From the NCBI GenBank assembly GCA_001780385.1, contig MFGW01000136.1, positions 1 to 16,984 of the forward strand: DNA of 16,984 nt. Reading direction: 5' to 3'. The notes under the pieces are model-generated. The model made no database searches. It was not told the origin of the DNA and saw only the letters and a program-made list of their open reading frames with translations. Position 1 is the first letter of the stretch; each line of letters opens with the position of its first letter. Both the position numbers and the translations under genes were made by a program. Positions 1 through 7,564 of this stretch are shown in pieces. This stretch comes from Candidatus Fischerbacteria bacterium RBG_13_37_8. Lineage in GTDB: Bacteria > Acidobacteriota > HRBIN11 > MFGW01.

Positions 1-791
1 CTTTCTGGTAATTCTACTTTCCAGATTCCATCTTCCAGCTTGCCTCTTTCATAAAGTACACTACCCTTCACAATATGCAACGGATGAAATTTTACCGCAT
101 GTATTGGCAATCGCGAAATTCGTCGCACCGTTTCCAGCATGTCTGCACGTGATTCACCCGGCAGACCAAAGATTATATGCACACATATCTTTATTGGCCG
201 ATTTGAAGTCATTTGAACAGCTTCCAGAAAATCTTCCCATGTATGCCCGCGATTAATAACCTGCATTGTCTTGTTATGACTGCTTTCAAGACCATATTCA
301 ATCCACACTTCCTTATCTTTTGCATACGCTTCAATAAAAGTAAGTATTTCTTCATTCACGCAATCTGGCCTGGTACCGATTGATAAACCAACAATATCAT
401 TATCATAATAGACGTAATCATATGCTTCCTTTAACTTTTGCAAAGAGGCATAGGTATTTGAATAAGGCTGGAAGTATAAGATAAATGCTTCTGCTTTATA
501 GTGTGCGGCAAGCTTCTTTTTCCCCTGTTCTATTTGCTGTTCAAGGGAGGGAAGCGGTATGTTCGTTCTATCATTAACTGAACCTGCTGGTTCGGATGAC
601 AGCCTGTCTTCTTTTATACAATCGCGGCGTACAATAGTAAAGGCATCATTATTGCAATAAATACATCCGTTTATTCCTTTTGTCCCATCACGATTGGGGC
701 AGGTGAAACCTGCATCTACACATATCTTATATACTTTTTTATTGAACCGTTCTTTTAAGTAAGTATTAAATGAATAATATGGTTTGTTCAT
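1..791 (-). CDS. Radical SAM protein, TIGR01212/YhcC-like (C-terminus cut by window edge)
   Basis: Translating the minus strand from the ATG at 791-789 gives 263 codons open to the window edge, beginning MNKPYYSFNTYLKERF. Cysteines at residues 31, 43 and 46 (TCPNRDG..GINGCIYC) form the 4Fe-4S cluster site typical of the TIGR01212/YhcC group of radical SAM proteins, which are related to Elp3. Further family-like segments follow: FQPYSNTYA, GLSIGTRPDC, WIEYGLES, INRGH and HIIFGLPGE. The family is usually about 300 residues, so roughly 40 C-terminal residues lie outside. The start lies 1 bp beyond the stop of the site-2 protease gene, so the two are probably co-transcribed. No good Shine-Dalgarno sequence precedes it. 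The in vivo reaction of this subfamily is not settled; family assignment is secure, substrate unknown. Confidence 0.9.
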   Translation of the reverse strand, partial: MNKPYYSFNTYLKERFNKKVYKICVDAGFTCPNRDGTKGINGCIYCNNDAFTIVRRDCIKEDRLSSEPAGSVNDRTNIPLPSLEQQIEQGKKKLAAHYKAEAFILYFQPYSNTYASLQKLKEAYDYVYYDNDIVGLSIGTRPDCVNEEILTFIEAYAKDKEVWIEYGLESSHNKTMQVINRGHTWEDFLEAVQMTSNRPIKICVHIIFGLPGESRADMLETVRRISRLPIHAVKFHPLHIVKGSVLYERGKLEDGIWKVELPE

Positions 792-792
792 A

Positions 793-1725
793 CTATTTAA
801 ATTCTACGGGAATAACAATAAATGAAACAATCAGGATCAAAGCAGCAATAATTGCCAGGATTATTCTACCCCGTCCCACAGGTTCTGTTTCATCCATTAC
901 CGGCGGATGCTTCAAACCAATAAACCAACCTACGATTACCCATACCAGCCAATAAGGCCAGGCAAAAAATAATAACAGAATAAATACAAAAAAAATCTTG
1001 TACATGATAAACGCTTTCCTGCCGAATAAAGCATAGGCAATATGACCTCCATCCAATTGACCGAGTGGCATTAAATTAAGTGATGTGGCAAGTAAACCAA
1101 ACCATGCTGCAAAAGTAACCGGATGTACAGCAAGCTCCAAATTACCACCCAAATCAGGATAAAGCAGTTTTTCCATAAATTTCCAGAGAATCGGTTCACC
1201 AAAATACAATGAATCCATTGGCACACGCGCCACATAAATTGATTTACTCATTCCATAATACAGTGCTGGCAGAAGTGCGGCAAATCCAGCCAGTGGTCCT
1301 GCAATTCCTATATCAAAAAGTACTTTTTTGTTCGGTATGGGAGCCCGTATTTTAATAATTGCACCTAGTGTTCCAAATCCTGCCGGTATCGGTATTAAAA
1401 AAGGTAAGGTCGCCTGCACTCCATAATAACGGCATGCCAGGTAATGACCTAATTCATGTGCTAATAAAAAAATTAATAAGGCGCCAGAATATTTCAAGGA
1501 TTCCGTAACCATAAAACTATTTTGTGCCAGTAAATTATAATAATGATTGAAAAAACCAGTATCCGGTGATTCGAAAAAAGTAAGAGATATTGTTCCTTTA
1601 TATACAAAAAAACTATACGACCATTGTATCAGACCCATTAGTGTAGTAGTAAAAAAAGTCACTATCAACAAGACTAAATTAATGATAGGCTTTGATATAA
1701 TTTTATTAATGAGCTCTCTTCTCAT
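793..1725 (-). CDS. Site-2 protease family membrane metalloprotease (EGY1-like, PDZ-less)
   Basis: A 310-residue polytopic membrane protein. The zinc-binding HELGH motif is at residues 90-94 in a hydrophobic helix, and the second catalytic motif LMPLGQLDGGH is at 218-228, with Asp225 as the expected third zinc ligand. FLIPIPAGFGTLGAI (109-123) and the C-terminal KHPPVMDETEP are typical of the EGY1-like branch. No PDZ domain is visible, unlike RseP. Such enzymes cleave substrates inside the membrane, often anti-sigma factors or other regulators; the substrate here is unknown and no anti-sigma gene is present. It is followed 1 bp later by the radical SAM gene. No convincing Shine-Dalgarno sequence precedes the ATG at 1725. 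The upstream gap holds a 39-bp repeat copy and an AT-rich hairpin. Confidence 0.92.
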   Translation of the reverse strand: MRRELINKIISKPIINLVLLIVTFFTTTLMGLIQWSYSFFVYKGTISLTFFESPDTGFFNHYYNLLAQNSFMVTESLKYSGALLIFLLAHELGHYLACRYYGVQATLPFLIPIPAGFGTLGAIIKIRAPIPNKKVLFDIGIAGPLAGFAALLPALYYGMSKSIYVARVPMDSLYFGEPILWKFMEKLLYPDLGGNLELAVHPVTFAAWFGLLATSLNLMPLGQLDGGHIAYALFGRKAFIMYKIFFVFILLLFFAWPYWLVWVIVGWFIGLKHPPVMDETEPVGRGRIILAIIAALILIVSFIVIPVEFK

Positions 1726-1807
1726 AATTATTGACAGAGAATTCTTAAAGCGTTGTTTTTCCCTCCCACATACAGGTTGAACCTCAAGATAAATCTACAG
1801 GGATTTA

Positions 1808-1846
1808 GTGCCTTTGAAGCCGGACACATAGGTCCGCCCCTACACT
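1808..1846 (-). repeat. 39-bp palindromic element, copy 1 (intergenic)
   Basis: Read on the minus strand this is AGTGTAGGGGCGGAC, CTATGT, then GTCCGGCTTCAAAGGCAC. It matches the copies at 10527, 13230 and 13969 over the same 39 nt with no gaps; by hand count it is 33/39 identical to the copy at 10527. It lies between the HU gene and the site-2 protease gene, in their direction of transcription, and is flanked by GGCACAAGGGCACAAAG-type short repeats. Unlike the other three copies it is not inside an annotated gene. Confidence 0.85.
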
Positions 1847-1862
1847 TTGTGCCCTTGTGCCT

Positions 1863-1898
1863 GTCAAAAATATTTGAATAGTTTCAAATATTTTTGAC
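1863..1898. repeat. Perfect 16-bp AT-rich hairpin at the HU gene end
   Basis: The arms at 1863-1878 and 1883-1898 are exact reverse complements (GTCAAAAATATTTGAA and its complement) around a 4-nt loop. The last base of the right arm is also the last base of the HU stop codon on the minus strand. It could end or stabilise the HU transcript, but no T-tract follows on either strand, so it is not a textbook intrinsic terminator. It may instead be another small palindromic repeat. Confidence 0.7.
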
Positions 1899-2173
1899 TA
1901 TGCTTTATCAATGCTCTTCAATTTATACCCTGGTTTAAATTTCACAACTTTGCCGGGTTCAATATCAAGGGATTCTAATGTCTTGAGATGCCGTGCCTTT
2001 CCAAGTTTTTTGTTCCTCACAATAAAATTCCCGAATCCCCGGATATAGACACTTTTTCCTGTTTTGAGTTGTTCCTTGATGGTTTCAATAATTTTATTCG
2101 TGAAAACCAGGCTTTGTTGAATTGAAATATTAGTTTCAAGGCATATTTTATTCGCAATATCTTTTTTTATCAT
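1898..2173 (-). CDS. HU/IHF-family DNA-binding protein, atypical arm
   Basis: A 91-residue protein of standard HU length. It has the N-terminal helical dimerisation region (MIKKDIANKI...), the IRGFGNFIVR core (44-53) and the C-terminal VVKFKPGYKLK. These proteins form dimers that bend DNA with a beta-ribbon arm. In most family members the arm tip reads R-N-P, with Pro63 inserting between base pairs; here residues 61-63 are R-H-L, so the intercalating proline is replaced by leucine. The usual TGE is LES. This suggests altered bending or specificity, which is inference. GAGG at 2181-2184 is the ribosome-binding site, and a clear promoter lies at 2194-2222, so the gene appears monocistronic or first in its unit. 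Confidence 0.93.
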   Translation of the reverse strand: MIKKDIANKICLETNISIQQSLVFTNKIIETIKEQLKTGKSVYIRGFGNFIVRNKKLGKARHLKTLESLDIEPGKVVKFKPGYKLKSIDKA

Positions 2174-2193
2174 AATAAATCCTCAATAAAAGC

Positions 2194-2222
2194 ATTATAC
2201 TTATTTCAAACATTTTTAGCAA
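2194..2222 (-). promoter_or_regulatory. Sigma70-type promoter of the HU gene
   Basis: On the minus strand, -35 TTGCTA (2222-2217), a 17-bp spacer and a perfect -10 TATAAT (2199-2194). The predicted start of transcription is near 2187, leaving a short leader that contains the GAGG ribosome-binding site. The -35 box lies only a few bases from the heptamer repeat array that begins at 2226. Confidence 0.75.
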
Positions 2223-2225
2223 CCA

Positions 2226-2468
2226 TATATAGGGACTGGGGACTAGGGACTGGGGACCTTGATATAATTTACGATTCTTTATCTCGGACGGGTCAGAATG
2301 AGAAAGATAAAAGTAATCTTTTATGTGAGAATATCTTTGCTGTCTTAGCATAGTGCATATTTCCAGTATTTAGTATTTCTCCTTTTTGGGTAATATGCCT
2401 AGAAAGTTCTTTACGGGTCCCCAGTCCCCAGTCCCCAGTCCCTATTCCCCAGTCCCCAGTCCCTATAT
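2226..2468. repeat. Inverted pair of GGGACTG heptamer arrays flanking about 157 bp
   Basis: The left array (about 2226-2258) reads TATATAGGGACTGGGGACT and onward in 7-base steps. The right array (2416-2468) is the opposite-strand version, built from CCCCAGT units and ending in CCCTATAT. Both arrays therefore have the same outer edge, TATATAGGGACTGG, facing outward. The interior carries an imperfect inverted repeat (GATTCTTTATCTC near 2273-2285 against a related complement near 2300-2318). No open reading frame of its own is convincing. The right edge supplies the TAG stop of the adjacent minus-strand gene. The form is MITE-like, but no transposase or target duplication is seen. Confidence 0.8.
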
Positions 2469-2906
2469 GGGGAACGCTTCGCTTCGCACAATTTTCCATT
2501 TGTTTTTTTCTTTTTCAAAAAATAATTCTCCCTGGAATGCTTTCAATGGCTGACCTAAAATAATAACTTTTTGATTCCCATAGTTGGCAAATATTTTCAT
2601 TCCAATTTTAGCCCATCCTGTTGTTCCTTCCTCTTTAATATCAAGGCTTATTATTTGAACTTCAATATTATCAACAAGATCAAAGAGTTCTTTGGCTCGC
2701 GCTTTCAATTGATCCGGTGTGTATTTATGATCTTTAAAATATTTTGGTGATAAATAATCAAAACAACGATCAAGATTTTCATTTTCAAAATCTTCTTTTG
2801 CCTGATAAATAACATCTTTAGTAGATTCCCCGCCTATTAAATAATAGCAGAGCACAGCTATCACGATGGCTAAAACAAGTAATCCTGCTATTTTTTCTTT
2901 CGACAT
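2463..2906 (-). CDS. Small membrane-anchored protein, possibly NTF2-like fold
   Basis: 147 residues. One N-terminal hydrophobic helix (about residues 5-26) without a lipobox cysteine is followed by a soluble region. That region has the layout of a small alpha+beta domain: helical AKEDFENENLDRCFDYLSP, then beta-like segments IEVQIISLDIKE, TGWAKIGMKIFAN and GELFFEKEKNKWKIV. Helices followed by a curved sheet ending in a W-K-I strand are reminiscent of NTF2/SnoaL-like or DUF4878-type domains, but I cannot assign a family with certainty. It is probably anchored in the inner membrane with the domain outside. No Shine-Dalgarno sequence precedes the ATG. Repeats lie on both sides, and the stop codon is formed at the edge of the heptamer array. 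Confidence 0.75.
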   Translation of the reverse strand: MSKEKIAGLLVLAIVIAVLCYYLIGGESTKDVIYQAKEDFENENLDRCFDYLSPKYFKDHKYTPDQLKARAKELFDLVDNIEVQIISLDIKEEGTTGWAKIGMKIFANYGNQKVIILGQPLKAFQGELFFEKEKNKWKIVRSEAFPI

Positions 2907-2913
2907 ATATTAA

Positions 2914-3056
2914 ACAGTGGGCAGCAGACAGGGGGCAGGGGTGAGTAGTTAGTTCCATGTTGGTTAAGAATAATTATTATTATTTGCAAATTACTATCGC
3001 TTTGCACCGCCTACCAACTGCTGATCCCTCCCCCCTGTCCCCTGTTTACTGTTCAC
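2914..3056. repeat. Imperfect inverted repeat pair, AACAGT/CAGGGG-rich
   Basis: The left arm (about 2914-2952) reads AACAGTGGGCAGCAGACAGG and onward to GTGAGTAGTT. The right arm (about 3009-3056), read on the minus strand, is GTGAACAGTAAACAGGGGAC and onward to ATCAGCAGTTGG. They share AACAGT, CAG, GACAGGGG, AGGG and AG.AGTT in order, with an AT-rich interior. This resembles the small repeat family seen in other intergenic regions, but differs in sequence from the heptamer arrays. The right arm supplies the last four codons and TAA stop of the TPR gene. Confidence 0.65.
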
Positions 3057-5100
3057 TATTTATTGGAGGTGCGGGAAGTGCTGGTGGAGAAAAAGGACGA
3101 TATGTCAGAGCATCTATTTGGTATTTCAAGCTTGGTTCAAAAGTTGTTTTACCGCTGCAAGAACGCGCTATTTCAATTTCAGGTGTTGCTGATTGATCGG
3201 CAGGATCTAAAAATTCAAGTTGCTTGAAATAATCTATTGCCATATCGCACATTTTTTTCTTTATTGATGCAATACCAAGGTTAAAGTAACCATCTTTCAG
3301 CAAAGAAACGAACGTAGGATCATTAGGAAATTTTTCCATAGCTGCTTTAAGGACTCGAACAACTGCTTCAAAATCTTGAAGATTAGAATATTTTTCAGCT
3401 TCGTTCATGAAACCTTTTCTTTGTGCTTCGATAGCAGCGATATTTCTTTCCAATTCATTTACTTTTGCTTTTGCATCTTCATGATCTGGTTTTAGTGTTA
3501 ATACTTCCTGGTATTTTTGAAGGGAGGCGTGTAAATTTCCATCCATTTTCAGATTATGAGCTTCATCAAGTAATGCAAGAAGTTTTTTCTCATCCACAGG
3601 GGTCAGAGGTTTTATTGGAGTTGTATCCGGTTTAGGAGTAGTTTTAGGAGGAGTTTTAGGAGGAGGCAAGATGGGATCTGTTTTCGGAGGAGGTTGTTGG
3701 TCTGTGAGTGGAGGTGGACTTTCCTTTATAAAAAGAAAATAGACTGCCGCTAATATTACCACGAGAATGACAATACCGGGTATTATTTTAGCAAGCGCTG
3801 ATTTTTCTTTCGGGCGAGCAGCCGCTGCGGCGGTCGGAGCGCCAGCCGATGAAGCTTGAATAGTATTGAGAAACATTTCTGCTTCTTTATTGCTCGGGTC
3901 AATTTCCATCGCTTTTTGCAAGGCAAAAATTGCTGAGTCTTTTTTACCTTGCATATGAAATACATGAGCATCAGATATCAGTTTATTTATCTGTTCCTGT
4001 TTCTGAAGCAATTTGCGACATTCATCAATACGACCGGGTGCAATTGGATTATCAGGTTGTATTTCTAATAATTTCTGATACATTTCCAGTGCAAGCCGGT
4101 AATCTTTTGCTTCATATGCAACGTTTGCTTTTACTAAAACATCAACATCAGAAGCAGTAGATTTTTTCGAAGCTACCATTGAATATAATTCATTAGCTTC
4201 TTCATGATTGCTATTGAGTTCGAGAGCTTTTTTTAATACTTTATCAGCCGAATCATAATCATTATCGCCAATATTTTTTCTTGCTTCTTCAAGAAATTTT
4301 TCAATCTGACCTTTCACAATAATCATTTCATTTCTTGCTTTTTCGATAAGATCATGAGCTTCTTTATTGGTAATATCAAACATGAAAACTTCTGACCAGA
4401 CATCAATAGCTTGCTGATATTCACCTTTGGCAAAAAGATGTTCACCTTCCTGGATAATGGAATGCACTTTATCTTCGGTAGGAGTAAAAGCGCCCGGTTC
4501 TCCTCCAGCAGAAGGCGCCGAAGACATTGAAGAAGCAGAATAAGCATCACCATGAATGGCTGCTTTTGCCTGGACTAAAAGATCTTCAATATCCGGATAA
4601 CTCGGATCAATAATTTTTACTTTTTCAAATTGCTTGATTGCATCTATATATAAACCACTTTCCAATAATGTCTGTCCTGTCGAAATAAAACTTTGCAGAA
4701 ATGGCTCTGCTTCTTGTAATTCAAGTGCTTTTTGCAGTTTTTGTTTCACGTCTTCATTATTTGGATCTGTTTTTAGAAATTCCTGGCAATGCATAATTGC
4801 GGCATTAAAATCTCTTTCGCGAAATGCTTCTTCAATTTCTGCATATTCACCGGAGGAAGTTCCTGAGCCGCTGGTATCTTCAATGTTATGAAAATCCATT
4901 GACTCTGACTGCACGCCAAAAATTTCATCTCCTGCCATTCCTTGAGCCTGGATAGCTCGTTGTGCTTCTTCTAGCAAAGCCACTACATCAGGATCATCGG
5001 GAATAACTTGCTGCAATCCTTGACATATCTCGATTACTGTATCATAGTCACCCTTTTCCAATGCTTCTTTTGCCTGTTGTTTTAATAATTCATGTTCCAT
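3046..5100 (-). CDS. TPR protein with a single central membrane helix and proline-rich linker
   Basis: 684 residues from the ATG at 5100. An upstream in-frame TTG at 5139 is rejected because it is the -35 box of a strong promoter. The N-terminal ~425 residues hold about eight TPR-like helical pairs (e.g. ALEKGDYDTVIEICQGLQ, EAKDYRLALEMYQKLLEIQP). A low-complexity Ala-rich stretch leads into one hydrophobic helix (about 440-457). A Pro/Thr/Lys linker (about 462-502, repeated PPPK and TPK units) and a second block of TPRs follow. With no signal peptide, the N-terminal block should be cytoplasmic and the C-terminal block periplasmic, so it could link processes across the inner membrane as a scaffold. 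No catalytic motif is visible. The C-terminal NSEQ and stop come from a repeat. Confidence 0.88.
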   Translation of the reverse strand: MEHELLKQQAKEALEKGDYDTVIEICQGLQQVIPDDPDVVALLEEAQRAIQAQGMAGDEIFGVQSESMDFHNIEDTSGSGTSSGEYAEIEEAFRERDFNAAIMHCQEFLKTDPNNEDVKQKLQKALELQEAEPFLQSFISTGQTLLESGLYIDAIKQFEKVKIIDPSYPDIEDLLVQAKAAIHGDAYSASSMSSAPSAGGEPGAFTPTEDKVHSIIQEGEHLFAKGEYQQAIDVWSEVFMFDITNKEAHDLIEKARNEMIIVKGQIEKFLEEARKNIGDNDYDSADKVLKKALELNSNHEEANELYSMVASKKSTASDVDVLVKANVAYEAKDYRLALEMYQKLLEIQPDNPIAPGRIDECRKLLQKQEQINKLISDAHVFHMQGKKDSAIFALQKAMEIDPSNKEAEMFLNTIQASSAGAPTAAAAARPKEKSALAKIIPGIVILVVILAAVYFLFIKESPPPLTDQQPPPKTDPILPPPKTPPKTTPKPDTTPIKPLTPVDEKKLLALLDEAHNLKMDGNLHASLQKYQEVLTLKPDHEDAKAKVNELERNIAAIEAQRKGFMNEAEKYSNLQDFEAVVRVLKAAMEKFPNDPTFVSLLKDGYFNLGIASIKKKMCDMAIDYFKQLEFLDPADQSATPEIEIARSCSGKTTFEPSLKYQIDALTYRPFSPPALPAPPINSEQ

Positions 5101-5109
5101 ATCTATTCT

Positions 5110-5139
5110 ATTATAAATAATATAGGATAAGGATGTCAA
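5110..5139 (-). promoter_or_regulatory. Near-consensus sigma70 promoter giving an almost leaderless TPR mRNA
   Basis: On the minus strand, -35 TTGACA (5139-5134), an 18-bp spacer and -10 TATAAT (5115-5110): both hexamers are perfect. The expected transcription start is about 5102-5104, two to four bases before the ATG at 5100, and no Shine-Dalgarno sequence is present. The neighbouring upstream gene ends at 5204, so this TPR gene can be expressed independently. Confidence 0.78.
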
Positions 5140-5203
5140 CTCAACAAAAGAAAGGTTTTTTACCTATAAATAACACCATGGTAAGAGCAAAGAAAAGCAG
5201 TAG

Positions 5204-7564
5204 CTAATTAAGCTTTTTTAGCTCTTCTTCTGCTTTTCTATAGAAAGGATCTATTTGAAGAACTCTCTCAAATTCTTCTTTTGCCTTATTATTTTCTTTC
5301 TTCAGCAGAAAAATTGATCCAAGATTGAAATGAGCATTTGAAGAATTAGGTTCAATCTTGATTGCTTGTTTCATGTACATTTCGGCTTCATCAAAATTTC
5401 CAATTTTAATATTTGAGAGGGAAAGGAAAAAGCAGGTTTGATAATGCTTATTATTGATAATCAATGCGTTATTGAGAAGCTCGACGGCTTCATAATAGTT
5501 TCCGAGACGAAATGCTGAAAATCCAGCGTAATAGAATACCTCAAATGTTGTCATTCCGTGATCAAGAAGGTACTTCATTTCATGGAAAGCCTTATCATAC
5601 TTCTCCATCTGCATGTTGAGAAGACCGAGTTCATAATGAGCAGGGAGGTAGTCTGCATTTTGCAATAAAACAGAAGAGTATTGCTCCATAGAAGCATATA
5701 AAAAACCAGATAGGTGCAAGAAAAAACCACGGTTGAGCACATCTACAGGAATTGGCTTTTTTTGTATTTTTTCAATCGATTTCTGTACCTGCTGGAACAT
5801 TATATCAATGGGATGAACATAAAAGTTTTCATATGCTTTGGTATCGAAGGAATTCCTGTTAAAATGACTCTCATTCATTTTTGCATGAAGTCTCTCGGTA
5901 AAAGGAGGAAAACGAATTTCATAATTTTCAATGATTTTCCTATTTATCTCAGATTCTCTCATAAACATAATTGAATTTGAATCAATAAAGACAACCTTCC
6001 ATGTATCAGATTCTATCAATTGCGAGATGAGATTTGTAGTACCTGGTAAGGGAAACTTCAATATGGCAAAGTGAGTTTTATATTCATCTGCCAGCTCCTG
6101 CCATTTCCTGAAATCCTTATCTACTCCAGTTTGAACCCTATCGGGGGCAGCGAGAGTGAATCTTCCATCAATGAATACCATGTATTCAGGGTAAAGTGAC
6201 CACATGAGAAAGCCCCCGGATTCAAAATCATTGTACATAGTGCCTTCAGGTCTTGTTTCTTTTACAAAGTGCGCTGCTCCCGCTGGAAAGTAGAACCTGT
6301 CTATTCCAAAACCCGTAGCATTGGGTAAGCTATGCCGGACATAATAGTTATTGGAAAAAACATCATAAATAGAGGAAAGAAGAAGTATAAGGAAAATGAA
6401 AAACGCTGCTCTAAGCAGTTGTCTAGATTTCGCGATTTTGAGGTAATGTGTCTTCAATTGTGTGTAGGAGAAAAATTCAGAAAGATTATGTATAGCAATA
6501 AGAGCTGCGATAAGCGAGAAGGGGGCAATATTTCTTAAAGCAGATACAGACAGCAGAAAGAAGCCAGCGAAAGTGAACAACAGTGATGCAGAGAATTTTC
6601 TTGTATTAAGTATAAAACTGTTAAAGCAGATGAGTGAAAGCAAAATATAATAATGAAAGAAGGTGTGGCGATATTTTGCCGCACCACTGGAAAAGGTAGG
6701 AAGCCATTCTTGAATCGTTATTGGCGGAGAGTCTGCTCTCGAAGCTGAAAGAAATTGTTTGAAAGAATCTAGAAAGGGAAGGTAAAGTGAATAGATTTTC
6801 CCGCCGTATGGATTTACAAAGCTTGCACAAAGAGTTATAAGCAAAATTGCCAGGAGAATTAAACATTTACTTTTTAGTGTATTAATGCGAATCGTTTTTG
6901 ATAGAAGGTCATTTTCGCTTTCTGCTTTTTGGATTTTAGTGAAGCGCGCAAGTATCCATTCAGCCAACGTCCCCATGAAAAAAGAAAATATGATAAGAGA
7001 ACCAAGTATGAAACTCCCATGCATGTTAACCCAGAGAATTTGAAGGAAGGGTAGTAAAAATATCTTTTTCTCATCATGAAATGTAAATCTATGAAGAATA
7101 TAAAAGAAAAGAACAGAAAAAAATAAAGTAAAAATATCAGGTCTTGCTGTGAATCTGTCTTTTGATGAATAAATGGCAAGATAGAGGAGAGGCAATACAA
7201 AATAGGCATTTGTTCTTTTCTTCTCGGTTTTAAAGATAATATATATAATCCAGGCAATGATAAATGCGACGAGAATTTGAATTCCGCTGAAACCCGAGAT
7301 AAGGAAAACTGCATAGAATAAAACCTGTGATAACCAATGAGGATTAATCCACTCTTTCCCTTCTGTTGCAAGAGAAAAGAAATCCCTGTGAGGGACGCTG
7401 AGAGTTTTGCATATATGTTCCCCTGTCTTTAAATGCCACCAGAAATCATAATCGTAAATCTGTACTATGCAAAAGGAGAACGAAAGAAGTAAAATAAGGA
7501 AAAATAATATTTTTTCCGGAATTTTATTACGTTCTTTTTTCTCCATGATATCATTGTTCGCCAT
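5204..7564 (-). CDS. Polytopic GT-C-like membrane protein with C-terminal TPR domain
   Basis: 786 residues. After a first membrane helix (about 18-36), residues 38-48 read DYDFWWHLKTG and 72-80 WINPHWLSQ. These are acidic/aromatic loop motifs of the kind found after the first helix in GT-C-fold lipid-sugar glycosyltransferases and related uncharacterised membrane proteins. Many helices follow, with TARPDIF and WVNMHGSF between them. A soluble region after about residue 405 includes MYNDFESGGFLMWSL and FIDGRFTLAAP. The last ~155 residues are about four TPRs (e.g. RLGNYYEAVELLNNALIINN). A sugar-transferase role is inferred from layout; no donor or acceptor can be named. The ATG at 7564 is preceded by AGGA at suitable spacing. 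It lies upstream of the TPR gene in the same direction, separated from it by that gene's own promoter. Confidence 0.85.
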   Translation of the reverse strand: MANNDIMEKKERNKIPEKILFFLILLLSFSFCIVQIYDYDFWWHLKTGEHICKTLSVPHRDFFSLATEGKEWINPHWLSQVLFYAVFLISGFSGIQILVAFIIAWIIYIIFKTEKKRTNAYFVLPLLYLAIYSSKDRFTARPDIFTLFFSVLFFYILHRFTFHDEKKIFLLPFLQILWVNMHGSFILGSLIIFSFFMGTLAEWILARFTKIQKAESENDLLSKTIRINTLKSKCLILLAILLITLCASFVNPYGGKIYSLYLPFLDSFKQFLSASRADSPPITIQEWLPTFSSGAAKYRHTFFHYYILLSLICFNSFILNTRKFSASLLFTFAGFFLLSVSALRNIAPFSLIAALIAIHNLSEFFSYTQLKTHYLKIAKSRQLLRAAFFIFLILLLSSIYDVFSNNYYVRHSLPNATGFGIDRFYFPAGAAHFVKETRPEGTMYNDFESGGFLMWSLYPEYMVFIDGRFTLAAPDRVQTGVDKDFRKWQELADEYKTHFAILKFPLPGTTNLISQLIESDTWKVVFIDSNSIMFMRESEINRKIIENYEIRFPPFTERLHAKMNESHFNRNSFDTKAYENFYVHPIDIMFQQVQKSIEKIQKKPIPVDVLNRGFFLHLSGFLYASMEQYSSVLLQNADYLPAHYELGLLNMQMEKYDKAFHEMKYLLDHGMTTFEVFYYAGFSAFRLGNYYEAVELLNNALIINNKHYQTCFFLSLSNIKIGNFDEAEMYMKQAIKIEPNSSNAHFNLGSIFLLKKENNKAKEEFERVLQIDPFYRKAEEELKKLN

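Noticed and set aside
2293..2499. 68-codon minus-strand frame with repeated GTGDWG residues
   Set aside because: It is the translation of the CCAGTCC heptamer array; it overlaps the end of a better gene and has no ribosome-binding site.
5101..5139. 13-codon N-terminal extension of the TPR protein from TTG
   Set aside because: The TTG is the first half of a consensus -35 box and the stretch contains the -10 box; the TPR pattern starts right after the ATG at 5100.
6332..6538. Plus-strand frame opposite the GT-C-like gene
   Set aside because: It lies wholly within a strongly supported membrane protein gene on the other strand and has no recognisable features.
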